Positions 26,094-35,265 of a stretch of 64,000 bases of DNA are shown here, one piece after another (the stretch's first letter is position 1; each line of letters opens with the position of its first letter). Source of the DNA: Falsiruegeria mediterranea M17. Its GTDB lineage: Bacteria > Pseudomonadota > Alphaproteobacteria > Rhodobacterales > Rhodobacteraceae. Position numbers and translations under genes: made by a program. Below the pieces are notes generated by a model. That model was not told where the DNA came from and made no database searches. It saw only the letters and a list, made by a program, of their open reading frames with translations. Location of the stretch: the NCBI RefSeq assembly GCF_900302455.1, contig NZ_ONZG01000011.1, forward strand, positions 142,714-206,713. The letters are read 5' to 3'.

Positions 26094-27125
26094 TCATTTC
26101 GCCTTCACAACAGGCAGCATACCTTGCGGTCGCCACATCAGGATTGCAGTCATCAGCGCGATGTTGGACACAAGCGCCAGTTTCGGTTCCAGAAATGCCA
26201 CGTAGTTCTGCAATAGTCCGACCAAAAGCGCGCCGATAAAGGCACCCTCGACCGAACCAAGGCCGCCGATGATCGCTACGATAAAGACAAGAACCATCAT
26301 GCGTTCACCCATACCAGCGGTGATGACCTCTTGATACAGCCCCCACATCACACCGCCTAGGCCAGCAAGAGCTGATCCGGCAATGAAGACACCAACAAAG
26401 ACCATGCGCAGGCGATACCCCAGCGCTTCGACCATCGGGCCGTTCTCGACGCCCGCCCTCACGATCAGACCAATCTTGGTGCGACGCAGAATCATCCGCA
26501 TGACGATGAACAGAACGGCTCCGACACCCACGGCGAGCAGGCGGTACTTTTCCATCGCAGCTCCGGCAAAGGTGATCGCGCCTTTCAGCATTTCGGGGCG
26601 GTTGATAAAGATCTCGTCCGGGCCCCAGATCACATGGATCAATTGCTCGATCACGATCAGGCCGCCGACGGTGACAAGGATTTGCTTCAGGTGTGCGCCG
26701 TAAACGGGTTTGACGATCACCCGCTCGAACACCCACCCCAATGCACCGGTCACGGTCATCGCCGCCACGACCGCAAGGAACACGGCAGACATGTTAAGCA
26801 GTAGCGAAGTTGCCCCGGTCCAGTCGCCAAAGGCAATCAGGACCGAAACCCCGACAAAGGCCCCGACCGACACAAATGCACCGTGGCCAAAGTTGATGAC
26901 ATCCATCAGGCCGAACACCAGCGTAAGCCCGGAGGCCATGATGAAGATCATCATGCCCATGGCCAGACCCGACACGGTCAACGTCAACCAGGATGAGGGA
27001 GCGCCGATTGCGAAAAATCCAAGCACTACCAGGATCGGGATCAAAAGGAACGGCATCGCCTTGTCCAGCCGTTCAGCTAGAGACACATCCGCAAAGGTTG
27101 GTCTGTGATCAGGGGCAGCGGACAT
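26094..27125 (-). CDS. Branched-chain-type ABC permease, LivH family
   Basis: A 343-residue membrane protein with about eight hydrophobic segments and the signatures GLMDVINFGHGAFVSVGAF and IVGGLGSVEGAFIGALLVGL. It begins directly after the LivF-type gene stop. It dimerises with the LivM-type protein. No soluble domains. The N-terminus (DHRPTFADVSLAERLDKAMP) is cytosolic. Confidence 0.92.
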   Translation of the reverse strand: MSAAPDHRPTFADVSLAERLDKAMPFLLIPILVVLGFFAIGAPSSWLTLTVSGLAMGMMIFIMASGLTLVFGLMDVINFGHGAFVSVGAFVGVSVLIAFGDWTGATSLLLNMSAVFLAVVAAMTVTGALGWVFERVIVKPVYGAHLKQILVTVGGLIVIEQLIHVIWGPDEIFINRPEMLKGAITFAGAAMEKYRLLAVGVGAVLFIVMRMILRRTKIGLIVRAGVENGPMVEALGYRLRMVFVGVFIAGSALAGLGGVMWGLYQEVITAGMGERMMVLVFIVAIIGGLGSVEGAFIGALLVGLLQNYVAFLEPKLALVSNIALMTAILMWRPQGMLPVVKAK

Positions 27126-27848
27126 TTAGTGCGCCTCCATGCTCAGACCCATCAGATTTTCCTGAAGGTCTTTGTTTTCTGCAAGTTCCGCCATAGCCCC
27201 GGTCCAGATGACGCTCCCGTCGTCCATGACGACGGCGCTGTCCCCAAGGGCTCTGGCGACCGAAAAATTCTGCTCCACCAAAAGGATCGAACGCCCTTGA
27301 GCCTTCAACTCGCGCAGGGCGTTTGCCATGGTCGCGATGATGGCGGGGGCAAGACCCTTGGTTGGCTCGTCGATCAGATACAGCTCGCGGTCTTCGGCCA
27401 TAGCACGAGCGATGGAGAGCATCTGCTTTTGCCCCCCTGACAGGTTGCCCGCCTCGCTGTTCCAAAAGGTGCCCAGCGCGGGAAACGCACCCAGCAGCCA
27501 CTCTTTCCGTTTTGGGTCAAGTGGACCAGAGCTGGCACCCAGCAGCATGTTTTCTTCGACCGTCAGATCGCTGAATATGCCCATATCCTCGGGCACAAAA
27601 CCGATGCCGGCACGGGCGCGGGCCGAAACCGGCAGGCGTTTCATTTCCTGCCCATTGTAAAGAATTTCGCCAGACTTGGCGGTCCACTGCCCCATGATGG
27701 TCTTGAGCGTCGTGGTCTTGCCCACACCATTGCGACCCAGCAGCATTGTCACCTCGCCACGTGGCACTTCCAGGTCGACACCTTGCAGGATGTGGTATTG
27801 CGCGATGTCGGTATAGACATTTTTCAGCGTCAGGATTGGGTCAGACAT
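27126..27848 (-). CDS. Branched-chain-type ABC ATPase, LivF family
   Basis: ATP-binding subunit, 240 residues from the ATG at 27848, which overlaps the LivG-type stop by 8 bp; the longer frame from 27935 lies inside LivG. Walker A GRNGVGKTT (about residues 39-47), signature LSGGQKQM, Walker B LYLIDEPTKGL. The adjacent ATPases form the heterodimeric motor. Confidence 0.92.
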   Translation of the reverse strand: MSDPILTLKNVYTDIAQYHILQGVDLEVPRGEVTMLLGRNGVGKTTTLKTIMGQWTAKSGEILYNGQEMKRLPVSARARAGIGFVPEDMGIFSDLTVEENMLLGASSGPLDPKRKEWLLGAFPALGTFWNSEAGNLSGGQKQMLSIARAMAEDRELYLIDEPTKGLAPAIIATMANALRELKAQGRSILLVEQNFSVARALGDSAVVMDDGSVIWTGAMAELAENKDLQENLMGLSMEAH

Positions 27849-28605
27849 GATCCAGCTCTTTCCCCATGTAAGCTTCCTGAACCACGGCCGAGGCCATGAC
27901 TTCGGCGGGTGGACCGTCGGCGGCCAGCGCGCCATTGTGCAAAACGATAATGCGATCGGCCAGGGTGCGGATCACGTCGAGCTTGTGCTCGACAAGCAGT
28001 ACCGTTCGGCTGGTGTCGGCCTTAATCTCGGCAATCAGGTCGAGGATCACCGGGGCCTCATCCACGCTCATGCCCGCAGTAGGTTCGTCGAACATGTAAA
28101 CCAGCGGGTCGAGGCCGATCAGCATCGCCACTTCCAGCTTGCGCTGGTCGCCATGCGACAGTTCAGATACTAGTTGATCTTTTTGGGTATCCAGGCGAAC
28201 GCGCTCCAGAATTCCACTTGCTTCAGCGGTCAATTCCGTGTGGCTATCCGCCATCGTAAACAGCCCAAAGCCCTGGTGTTTGCGCGCCTGGATCACCAAT
28301 CGAAGGTTTTCCAGCACCGAAAGGTTGGGAAACAGATTGGTAAGCTGGAACGCACGCCCCAAACCGCGGCGGCAGCGTTCTGCAACACCCAGGCGGGTGA
28401 TGTCCTGACCTTTCAGGGTGACTGTCCCGGCACTTGCCGCGATCTGGCCTGAGATCAGGTTGAAGTAGGTCGTCTTGCCTGCGCCGTTGGGCCCGACAAT
28501 TGCCGTCAGCTCTCCGGCCGGGAATTTGCAGGTCACCGCATCCACGGCCACATGCCCCCCAAAACGCACAGTCAGTGCGTCCGTTTCCAAAAGTATCTGG
28601 GTCAT
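27841..28605 (-). CDS. Branched-chain-type ABC ATPase, LivG family
   Basis: ATP-binding subunit, 254 residues from the ATG at 28605. Walker A GPNGAGKTT (about residues 38-46), the LivG-type signature LSHGDQRKLE, Walker B VYMFDEPTAGM and the switch His in LLVEHKLDVI. The long in-frame extension upstream has no family match and covers the gap after the binding-protein gene. The 74-bp gap to the binding-protein gene is the largest in the operon. Confidence 0.92.
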   Translation of the reverse strand: MTQILLETDALTVRFGGHVAVDAVTCKFPAGELTAIVGPNGAGKTTYFNLISGQIAASAGTVTLKGQDITRLGVAERCRRGLGRAFQLTNLFPNLSVLENLRLVIQARKHQGFGLFTMADSHTELTAEASGILERVRLDTQKDQLVSELSHGDQRKLEVAMLIGLDPLVYMFDEPTAGMSVDEAPVILDLIAEIKADTSRTVLLVEHKLDVIRTLADRIIVLHNGALAADGPPAEVMASAVVQEAYMGKELDHV

Positions 28606-28679
28606 TGGATGAAGTCCTAAGATCCCGGAGCGGGAAGTAGCAACCGCCCCGGTTTCATGCGACAGTAAATGGCCGCAAA

Positions 28680-29855
28680 TTATTGATTGCGAACGGGGAT
28701 TTTCATCTCGTCCATGCCGATCTCTCGGACCAGGACCGGCACGCCATAATCCTTGCCGTCCTGAAGCTCGGTCCGGAAGTGATACATGGACTGCATCGCC
28801 TGATGGTCTTCGGGGCGGAACGTCATGGCGCCTTTGGGCGTTTCCCATGTCAAACCCTCCATCGCTGCAATCAGCGCATCGGTATCTTCGGCACCACCGG
28901 CCTTTTTGATCGCTTCAACAATCGCGATACCCGAAGCCATGCCACCCGCAGTGAAGAAATCCGGCGGACTGTCAAAACGCTCGAAATGCGTTTTCACAAG
29001 CCAGTCATTCACCGGGTTCTGCGGGATCTCGTAATAGTAATACGTGGCCCCTTCCATACCGGGCAGTTCTTTGTACGCCTTAAGAGCGGCAAGGATGTTC
29101 CCGCCTGTGGCAATCTCAACTCCGAACCGGCTGGGCTCCATCGCGTTGATCTTGCTCATCGGGTTACCGCCACCGGCCCAGATGATGAACAGCTTCTTTT
29201 CGCCCTCGACCTCACCCATCGCATTGAAGATGCGTTCTGCGGCCGCTGTGAAATCCGTGGTGTCGGTCGGCACATATTCTTCATGTGCCAGTGTCGCACC
29301 GGTCCCTTCCAAAGCTTCCTTGAACGCGACCACGCCATCGCGGCCAAAGGCATAATCCTGCGCCAAAGTTGCAATGGTCACGTTCTCGCCGCCCAAGGCG
29401 ACCGCGTTGGCAATCGCATCCTGAGACGAGTTGCGGCCGGTGCGGAAGATATACGGGTTCCAGTTTGCACCCGTAATCGAATCCGCCACAGCAGGCTCTA
29501 CGATCAACACGCGCTCATATTCCTCGGCAACCGGCAGCATCGCCAAGGCAACACCCGAACTGACGGGACCAACCGCTATGTGGGCATCGTCGTCACCGTA
29601 TGCCTCCTCCAGCTGTGCGCGGCCAATGTCCGGCTTCAACTGTGTGTCTTTTTCGATGATGACGATCTTCTCGCCATTGATCTCCATCGTGCCGCCGGTG
29701 GCGTATTCCAGCCCCAGCTTCAGACCATTGTGGGATTGGGCCGCATAAGCCTCAAAAGGTCCAGTCTTGCCATAAACATGGGCAATTCGAATTTCCGCGC
29801 TTGCGACCGACGACATCAATGCACCGGCAGCGGTTAATGCGAGCATGCGCAACAT
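28680..29855 (-). CDS. Branched-chain-type periplasmic binding protein, LivK family
   Basis: First gene of the minus-strand operon: 391 residues, signal peptide MLRMLALTAAGALMSSVASA, mature start EIRIAHVYGKTGPFEAYAAQ. Further family features are ALGGENVTIATLAQDYAFGR and the periplasmic type I fold. GGGAGGAG lies upstream of the start. Members bind amino acids, but also aromatic acids and other carboxylates; the acyl-CoA genes downstream favour a carboxylate. The operator-like dyad lies 37 bp upstream. Confidence 0.9.
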   Translation of the reverse strand: MLRMLALTAAGALMSSVASAEIRIAHVYGKTGPFEAYAAQSHNGLKLGLEYATGGTMEINGEKIVIIEKDTQLKPDIGRAQLEEAYGDDDAHIAVGPVSSGVALAMLPVAEEYERVLIVEPAVADSITGANWNPYIFRTGRNSSQDAIANAVALGGENVTIATLAQDYAFGRDGVVAFKEALEGTGATLAHEEYVPTDTTDFTAAAERIFNAMGEVEGEKKLFIIWAGGGNPMSKINAMEPSRFGVEIATGGNILAALKAYKELPGMEGATYYYYEIPQNPVNDWLVKTHFERFDSPPDFFTAGGMASGIAIVEAIKKAGGAEDTDALIAAMEGLTWETPKGAMTFRPEDHQAMQSMYHFRTELQDGKDYGVPVLVREIGMDEMKIPVRNQ

Positions 29856-29891
29856 AGGGTCTCCTCCCGTTTTCCTCTATCGAACATGAAA

Positions 29892-29909
29892 CATGAATCA
29901 GTATTCATG
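29892..29909. promoter_or_regulatory. Perfect 18-bp dyad, likely TetR operator
   Basis: CATGAAT at 29892-29898 and ATTCATG at 29903-29909 are exact reverse complements around CAGT. The site lies 37-54 bp upstream of the LivK-type start, where RNA polymerase should bind. The only regulator in the operon is TetR-type, and TGAAT-N4-ATTCA is a typical TetR-style operator shape. Assignment is inference. Confidence 0.65.
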
Positions 29910-30266
29910 TCAAAGAAATTTTCTCTAGTACCGCAGGCAAGGAAGATTCAAACCTCTGGGCATGCTGCGCTGCAGCCGTTCAGATTTTCGCACTACCGAC
30001 CGGCGCGCGGTTAGGAAAACAACCGAGAGGATTTATCCGCTGCTGCATCAATTCTGATTGGATGAGATCGCCCTAAAAGCGCGTCAAAACGTCGAAAAGA
30101 TCAGGATCCAGCCACTGATTGGGCAATCGAGACAGATCACAGTGGCAGCTTTACGCTGTTACGCAATTGGGTCGGAGCGAGTTATTTGTGAATTGGCATG
30201 GTCACTCAAGATGACCATCGCGCTATCCGACGCCAAACCAATGACATGGGGACTGTCATGGCAAGA
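29910..30266. other. Intergenic region, no gene seen
   Basis: About 360 bp between the LivK-type operon promoter and the end of the sensor-kinase gene. I see no supported frame, RNA gene or clear hairpin. A 118-codon plus-strand frame begins here but runs antisense into the kinase gene and has no family resemblance. Confidence 0.6.
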
Positions 30267-32756
30267 TCATGGCTGCCGCAATGCGTCCTGCAGGTTCGCT
30301 CGCAAGCGGTCTTGCTCTTCTGCCCATGCCTCCGCATCACAAATTTCGACTGTCTGCAAAAGTTCTGTAAGTGTCGGCAGGCCCAAAATTGCCGCCGTCC
30401 CGGCAAGTTTGTGAGCTTGCTGTTGGGCGTCGGCAGACACAGCGCCATCCCAAGGCAATTGCTCAAGTAACTCGGACACGCCGGATTTCAGATCGTGCAG
30501 ATGACGTTCATAGGTTGCGTCGCCAAATCGGGCAATAAAGTCTTGGGCTGTGCTGTTCCGCGCCATTGTCTGTACGTGCGGCAAGTCCTTTTGCAAGACG
30601 CCTATAAGAGATGCCTTAAGCTGTCCCATATCAACGGGTTTGACCAGAAGGCTCGAAAAATTTGCCTGCATGATTGTCTCATGATCCTTTTTCGAGGCAT
30701 GAGCTGTTACGGCAATCGCGGGCACCTGCGTCCAGTCTGCGCCCTGCGCATGGATACGTTCAAGCGTTTCCATTCCATCAATTCCAGGCATGCTTATATC
30801 CAGCAAAAGAAGGTCAAACGCCTGTTTTTGCGTTGCCTTTATCGCTTCGTACCCGTCGGCCGCTTGCGTGACTTCACAATTCATGTCGTGCAGCATATCA
30901 GCGAGGATCAGGCGATTGATTTCGTTGTCGTCGACCACCAACACGCGCAAACCATTCGAGGGCAATGCACGCGGCAGTGTCTGGCCGCCCTGAACGTGGT
31001 CGATTTGGGTGGCCGCGTCACCAAGAGGAATGCGGAGTGTGAACAAGCTCCCTTGACCAAGTACGCTGTCGACCTCAATCTCGCCGCCCATCCCTTCGAC
31101 CAGGCGTTTGGTGATTGCCAAGCCCAGTCCAGTTCCCGCGTTCTCGCGTGAGAACGCGGAATCAATGGTTACGAATTCTTCGAATATCCGCGACAGGTTC
31201 TTCGGCGCAATGCCGACGCCTGTGTCAGAAACCCGAATTTCATATTGATCATCAGCGTGGAGTTTTTCCACCTCGATCAAGACAGTTCCATCAGAGGTAA
31301 ATTTGATTGCGTTGCCTACCAGATTGATCAGGCATTGCTGAAGCGAAGTTCTATGTCCGCGCACCAACCGCGGAAGATCCGATAGGACATTGACCTGCAA
31401 GTCACAATTGCGGGCCTGCGCGTTGGCCAAAAGACTTTCAGCGACGTCATTGGTAAGCGCTGACAAGTCGAACAGGCTCTGCTCGGGCAGGGCGTTTTCG
31501 GCAGTCAGGCTGGACAAATGCAGCACGTCATTGACATGAGACAGCAAAAGCTCTCCGGACACAGCGATTGAGTTCAGGTGGCGTTTCTGGCGATCGGTCA
31601 GGTTGGTCTGATCAATCAGGGACAGCGACCCAAGGATGCCGTTCAAAGGGGTGCGCATCTCATGGCTCATCACGGTCAACAGGTCGGATTTTGCCCTTTC
31701 GCTTTCTTGTGCCTTGTCGCGGGCGGTGCGCAGGTCCTGTTCAGCCTCGATTTCCTGGGTAATGTCGCGCAGGAATGAGACAAAGACCCGCTCACCATCA
31801 GTTTCCGCCAATGAAATGGACAGCTCCACCGGAAAGATCTCGCCGGATTTACGCATTCCTTCCAGACGGATACGCCCTGCGCCAATGACTTTTTTCTCGT
31901 TGGTATCCAAGAACCGCTGCATACCCTTTAGATGCATTTCTCGCATGTGGGGTGGCACAATCAGATCAGCCATGTCGCCGTTGATGGCTTGACTACGGGT
32001 GTAGCCGAACACAGCTTCGGCCGAGCCGTTGAATTCGATGATCTGTCCCTTGGTATTAACGACCAACACAGCGTCCAGGGACGAGTTGACTGCAGCTTCG
32101 AACCGAGACCGCATTATTGCGTTTTCGTGTGAAAATCGCTCGCCCCTGCGAAACAGCTTGAGAAGAACAAAGGTAGTTACGGTCAAAACAAAGATCAGAA
32201 CCAGCACTGCGGCAGCCAGGCGGATCAGCGTTTTTGACAACTGGTCCCGGCGCATGGTCTCATTCTCTGCGTAATGTTCGATCCCGATGAGCGCCAATTC
32301 GCGAATCTGTGGGTGCAGCTCGGTCAATTCATCGTAGATGCCGCTCAAATCATTGCGCAAAACGTCATCTGCCCCATCGACCAATGGGGTGTTTCTGTCC
32401 AGAAAACCATTTGCCGCGTCCAAAACGCTCTGAGCGCCAGGTCTTTCCCTGAGAGAGCGGAACAATCTACCTTGCGACAGGCTGGAAAAGCGGCTGTAGA
32501 AAATATCGTATCGTTTTCGAAAGCTGACCAGATCAGAACTTGGGAGCTGCATCACGTTGAGCGTTTCGTTTTGCAGCTTCAAAAGTTCGACTTCCAGCTG
32601 GGAGACGTTCCAACTCACATCGTCATTTCGAGCTGTGGACAGAGCTTCAAGATCAGAGAAGACCGCCCGGCCAAGCACAATCACGACCGCACCGCTTATC
32701 ACCAGTACGGCCGTGATTATCGCAAGGCGCCATCCGCTTATGCTCTGTGGTTTCAC
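30267..32756 (-). CDS. Hybrid sensor histidine kinase (PAS-HisKA-HATPase-REC-HPt)
   Basis: An 829-residue membrane kinase. Two transmembrane helices (about 10-33 and 173-196) flank a ~140-residue periplasmic helical sensor. Then a PAS domain (about 205-330, ARFEAAVNSSLDAVLVVN), the HisKA box (VMSHEMRTPLNGILG), an HATPase domain (GNAIKF, DTGVGI, GTGLGLAIT), a receiver with LLLLDISMPGIDG (about 615-735) and a C-terminal HPt domain with the His in QAHKLAGTAAILG. The full phosphorelay is in one chain except the final output. It is co-transcribed with the molybdopterin-domain protein and divergent from a LuxR-type response regulator, its likely partner. Confidence 0.92.
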   Translation of the reverse strand: MKPQSISGWRLAIITAVLVISGAVVIVLGRAVFSDLEALSTARNDDVSWNVSQLEVELLKLQNETLNVMQLPSSDLVSFRKRYDIFYSRFSSLSQGRLFRSLRERPGAQSVLDAANGFLDRNTPLVDGADDVLRNDLSGIYDELTELHPQIRELALIGIEHYAENETMRRDQLSKTLIRLAAAVLVLIFVLTVTTFVLLKLFRRGERFSHENAIMRSRFEAAVNSSLDAVLVVNTKGQIIEFNGSAEAVFGYTRSQAINGDMADLIVPPHMREMHLKGMQRFLDTNEKKVIGAGRIRLEGMRKSGEIFPVELSISLAETDGERVFVSFLRDITQEIEAEQDLRTARDKAQESERAKSDLLTVMSHEMRTPLNGILGSLSLIDQTNLTDRQKRHLNSIAVSGELLLSHVNDVLHLSSLTAENALPEQSLFDLSALTNDVAESLLANAQARNCDLQVNVLSDLPRLVRGHRTSLQQCLINLVGNAIKFTSDGTVLIEVEKLHADDQYEIRVSDTGVGIAPKNLSRIFEEFVTIDSAFSRENAGTGLGLAITKRLVEGMGGEIEVDSVLGQGSLFTLRIPLGDAATQIDHVQGGQTLPRALPSNGLRVLVVDDNEINRLILADMLHDMNCEVTQAADGYEAIKATQKQAFDLLLLDISMPGIDGMETLERIHAQGADWTQVPAIAVTAHASKKDHETIMQANFSSLLVKPVDMGQLKASLIGVLQKDLPHVQTMARNSTAQDFIARFGDATYERHLHDLKSGVSELLEQLPWDGAVSADAQQQAHKLAGTAAILGLPTLTELLQTVEICDAEAWAEEQDRLRANLQDALRQP

Positions 32757-32780
32757 GGCCTTGTCTATCGCTGTGCTGCC

Positions 32781-33275
32781 TTATTCCTGTGCGACAACCT
32801 CGATCCGGTCGAGCTGCCAAATGCTACGTGAGTAGTATTCTTCTGATTGATAAGTTTCGTTTTCGTCAAAAGGGTAGATGATCCACAGCGGGCCCCGGTC
32901 ACGCACCGACATTTCGGCACCATTCAGGCTGTAAGCCACGATTGGTCCGTTTTCGACCGCATCCGTGGTGGGGATTTTAACGGCATAGTCGTTCAACGCA
33001 ACGGCCTGAATGGTTCCTTGGGCTGCCCCGACATGATTCAGCAAAGCGGAAAGGGATACACCGACAAAAGATTGCTCACCCTCGGTCCAGACGGTGGTTG
33101 TCGTCACCGTCGTTGCAGGCATTGCGCTCAACGCGTCCAAATCGAACGTCCAGGCTTGGGTTTGTGTTGGTGGGGCGACATCCCCCGAGATTGTTAGGAT
33201 AACCTCTCCGGCGGACGCAACTTTCGTCACGCACAGCAAGAAGAAGAGAGCGACGAATTGCGCAAGACGTTTCAT
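32781..33275 (-). CDS. Exported molybdopterin-binding-domain (SUOX-like) protein
   Basis: A 164-residue secreted protein: signal peptide MKRLAQFVALFFLLCVTKVA with cleavage after ASA, then a small oxidoreductase molybdopterin-binding fold (WTFDLDALSAMP, FVGVSLSALLNHV, YAVKIPT, GPLWIIYPFD). It is shorter than a full sulfite-oxidase domain and I see no Cys that could bind Mo, so it probably works as a ligand-binding or signalling module. ATG 33275 is chosen for the signal peptide. It lies 24 bp upstream of the sensor kinase and may present a signal to the kinase periplasmic domain. Confidence 0.75.
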   Translation of the reverse strand: MKRLAQFVALFFLLCVTKVASAGEVILTISGDVAPPTQTQAWTFDLDALSAMPATTVTTTTVWTEGEQSFVGVSLSALLNHVGAAQGTIQAVALNDYAVKIPTTDAVENGPIVAYSLNGAEMSVRDRGPLWIIYPFDENETYQSEEYYSRSIWQLDRIEVVAQE

Positions 33276-33606
33276 GGCCAGCCCACCTTTTTGCAGCATT
33301 AGGAATTCTCACTTCTACACCCGGAACGGCCAAACCTTTGAACGGGCATCGGTTCAGTAAGCTATCCTTTGGTATAGTTGCGATGACCGTTCTGATACGG
33401 GGTCTGCACTGATTCACGTCGAAGCTCGATGAAATTTTAGGCCACAATCCAGCCTTGACCGAAAGCCGTAGTGCGCGGATCGCAAAGGGTTGGTTAGGAA
33501 AGAAATGCTTAGAATGGAATTCGAAAGTGGTGCAGCAGGGGCTGGTTCAACTTATCCGGGCGCGCTACAATATGGTCAGCAGGTTAGTACAAGGTCTATT
33601 TTTGCA
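33276..33606. other. Divergent promoter region between the kinase operon and response regulator
   Basis: About 330 bp containing the divergent starts. The response-regulator frame extends back to 33490, but the extra 39 residues have no receiver-domain match. I see no clear dyad operator; promoters for both directions are expected here. Confidence 0.5.
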
Positions 33607-34227
33607 ATGCGTATTCTTCTCGCTGATGATCATGAAATGGTTCGTGATACCATCTCCGCCTATCTGGAAACCGAAGGACGTGCTGCTGTGATTACGGCGC
33701 CGGACTATGTCAGCGCGATGAAGACTCTGACGGCCAAGGGTCCTTTTGATCTTGTGCTTTTGGATTTCAACATGCCGGGAATGAACGGGCTGGATGGCCT
33801 GACTGATGCGCTGACCCGTTTCCCCGACCAGGCATTTGCTATCCTCAGCGGAACGGCGCCCAACCGAATCGCACACCAGGCCGTCGACTGTGGTGCAATA
33901 GGGTTCATACCCAAAACGATGGGCGCGAAATCTTTGATCAACGCGGTTCGATTCATGGTGGCCGGGGAAACCTATGTACCTGCGAATGTTCTTGCTGATC
34001 AGGGAGAAGCAACCGAAACCGAATTCACCAAACAGCTGAGTTTGCGGGAACGTCAAGTTCTGAGCGGGCTGTGCCACGGTCGATCCAACAAGGAAATCGC
34101 CCGTACTCTGGATCTGCAAGAGGTCACAATCAAACTGCACGTTCGAACCCTTTGCAAAAAGCTCAACGCGAAGAACAGGACCCAAGCCGCACTTATCGCC
34201 AAGGACGCCGGATTCCAGGCCGACTAG
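33607..34227 (+). CDS. NarL/FixJ-type response regulator
   Basis: A 206-residue two-domain regulator: receiver (residues 1-120) with acidic pocket ADD at 6-8, phospho-acceptor Asp53 in LVLLDFNMPGMNG and the conserved Lys in FIPKTMG; then a LuxR-type helix-turn-helix (LSLRERQVLSGLCHGRSNKE, LQEVTIKLHVRTLCKKL). ATG 33607 gives the normal receiver start MRILLADDHE, although its ribosome binding site is weak. Divergent orientation to the hybrid kinase makes it the likely output of that phosphorelay. Confidence 0.9.
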   Translation: MRILLADDHEMVRDTISAYLETEGRAAVITAPDYVSAMKTLTAKGPFDLVLLDFNMPGMNGLDGLTDALTRFPDQAFAILSGTAPNRIAHQAVDCGAIGFIPKTMGAKSLINAVRFMVAGETYVPANVLADQGEATETEFTKQLSLRERQVLSGLCHGRSNKEIARTLDLQEVTIKLHVRTLCKKLNAKNRTQAALIAKDAGFQAD

Positions 34228-34326
34228 CCGTTTGGCTGAATTCTTGGCTTTTCATCAGACGCGAAAACCGGAAAGGTCGCAAGGCGCGCCAATGGCTGCC
34301 GAACCTTTTGCAACTGATGGGTCCAG

Positions 34327-35265
34327 ATGACTGACACACACACCACACATGACGCACTTGAGGATCCGCGCAATGCGGATATCAAAATCTACGTGAATGG
34401 AAACCTGGTTCACCGCGACGACGCCAAGGTTTCGGTTTATGATTCCGGCTTCATGCTGGGTGATGGCATGTGGGAGGGGTTGCGCCTTTACGATGGGCAA
34501 TGGGCCTTTTTCGAGGAGCACATGGACCGCTTCTTCAACTCGTGCAAGGCCGTCAGCCTGGACATCGGCATGGACGAGGCAGGCATATTGGAGGCACTCA
34601 ACGCTACGGCCAGTGCCAACGGGATGACCACGGATGTGCATTGCCGGATGATGTTGACCCGTGGCACCAAGGTGAAACCGTTTCAGCACCCATCACTGTC
34701 CAGATCAGGGCCGACTTTGGTCATCATTCTGGAACACTCCAAACCGGTGAACAGCCTACAAAGTGCGGGCATTCGATTGGCGACCGTGCCTCAGGTGCGG
34801 GGCCTGCCGATGAGCCAGGACGCAAAGTACAACAGCCATTCGAAGCTCAATTGTGTTATCGCCTGCCTGCAAGCTGAACAGGCGGGTGCGGACGAAGGAT
34901 TGATGTTGGACCCGAATGGGTTCGTGAACACCACCAATGCCTGCAACTTCTTCATCGTACGGCGTGGCGAGGTTTGGACCTCGACTGGCGACTATTGCAT
35001 GAACGGAGTAACCCGGCAGAAAGTCATCGACCTGTGCCGGGCCAATGGCATTCCGATCTTTGAAAAGAACTACTCTTTGTACGAGGCTTATGGCGCGGAC
35101 GAAGCGTTCTTGACCGGCACCTTTGGCGCGCAGACACCTGTGGCCTCAATCGACGGGAAGCCGATTGGCACCACCGATCGCCCCATTATGACCCGCATTC
35201 AGGCTTTGTATAAGCAGGCAATCGCGGGTTATGTTGCCGGCTGCGAAGCTCAACCCAAGTCTTGA
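34327..35265 (+). CDS. Class IV PLP aminotransferase (BCAT/D-amino-acid transaminase family)
   Basis: A 312-residue fold-type IV aminotransferase. The PLP Lys is Lys173 in KYNSHSKLNCVIA; the N-terminal motif VSVYDSGFMLGDGMWEG and the segment GEVWTSTGDYCMNGVTRQKV are typical of the family. Branched-chain, D-amino-acid and aminodeoxychorismate activities cannot be separated from sequence alone. Its last 16 bp overlap the end of the convergent SARP-like gene. Confidence 0.88.
   Translation: MTDTHTTHDALEDPRNADIKIYVNGNLVHRDDAKVSVYDSGFMLGDGMWEGLRLYDGQWAFFEEHMDRFFNSCKAVSLDIGMDEAGILEALNATASANGMTTDVHCRMMLTRGTKVKPFQHPSLSRSGPTLVIILEHSKPVNSLQSAGIRLATVPQVRGLPMSQDAKYNSHSKLNCVIACLQAEQAGADEGLMLDPNGFVNTTNACNFFIVRRGEVWTSTGDYCMNGVTRQKVIDLCRANGIPIFEKNYSLYEAYGADEAFLTGTFGAQTPVASIDGKPIGTTDRPIMTRIQALYKQAIAGYVAGCEAQPKS

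Noticed and set aside
28683..29837. 384-codon plus-strand frame
   Set aside because: Fully antisense to the LivK-type gene, which has a signal peptide, family motifs and a ribosome binding site.
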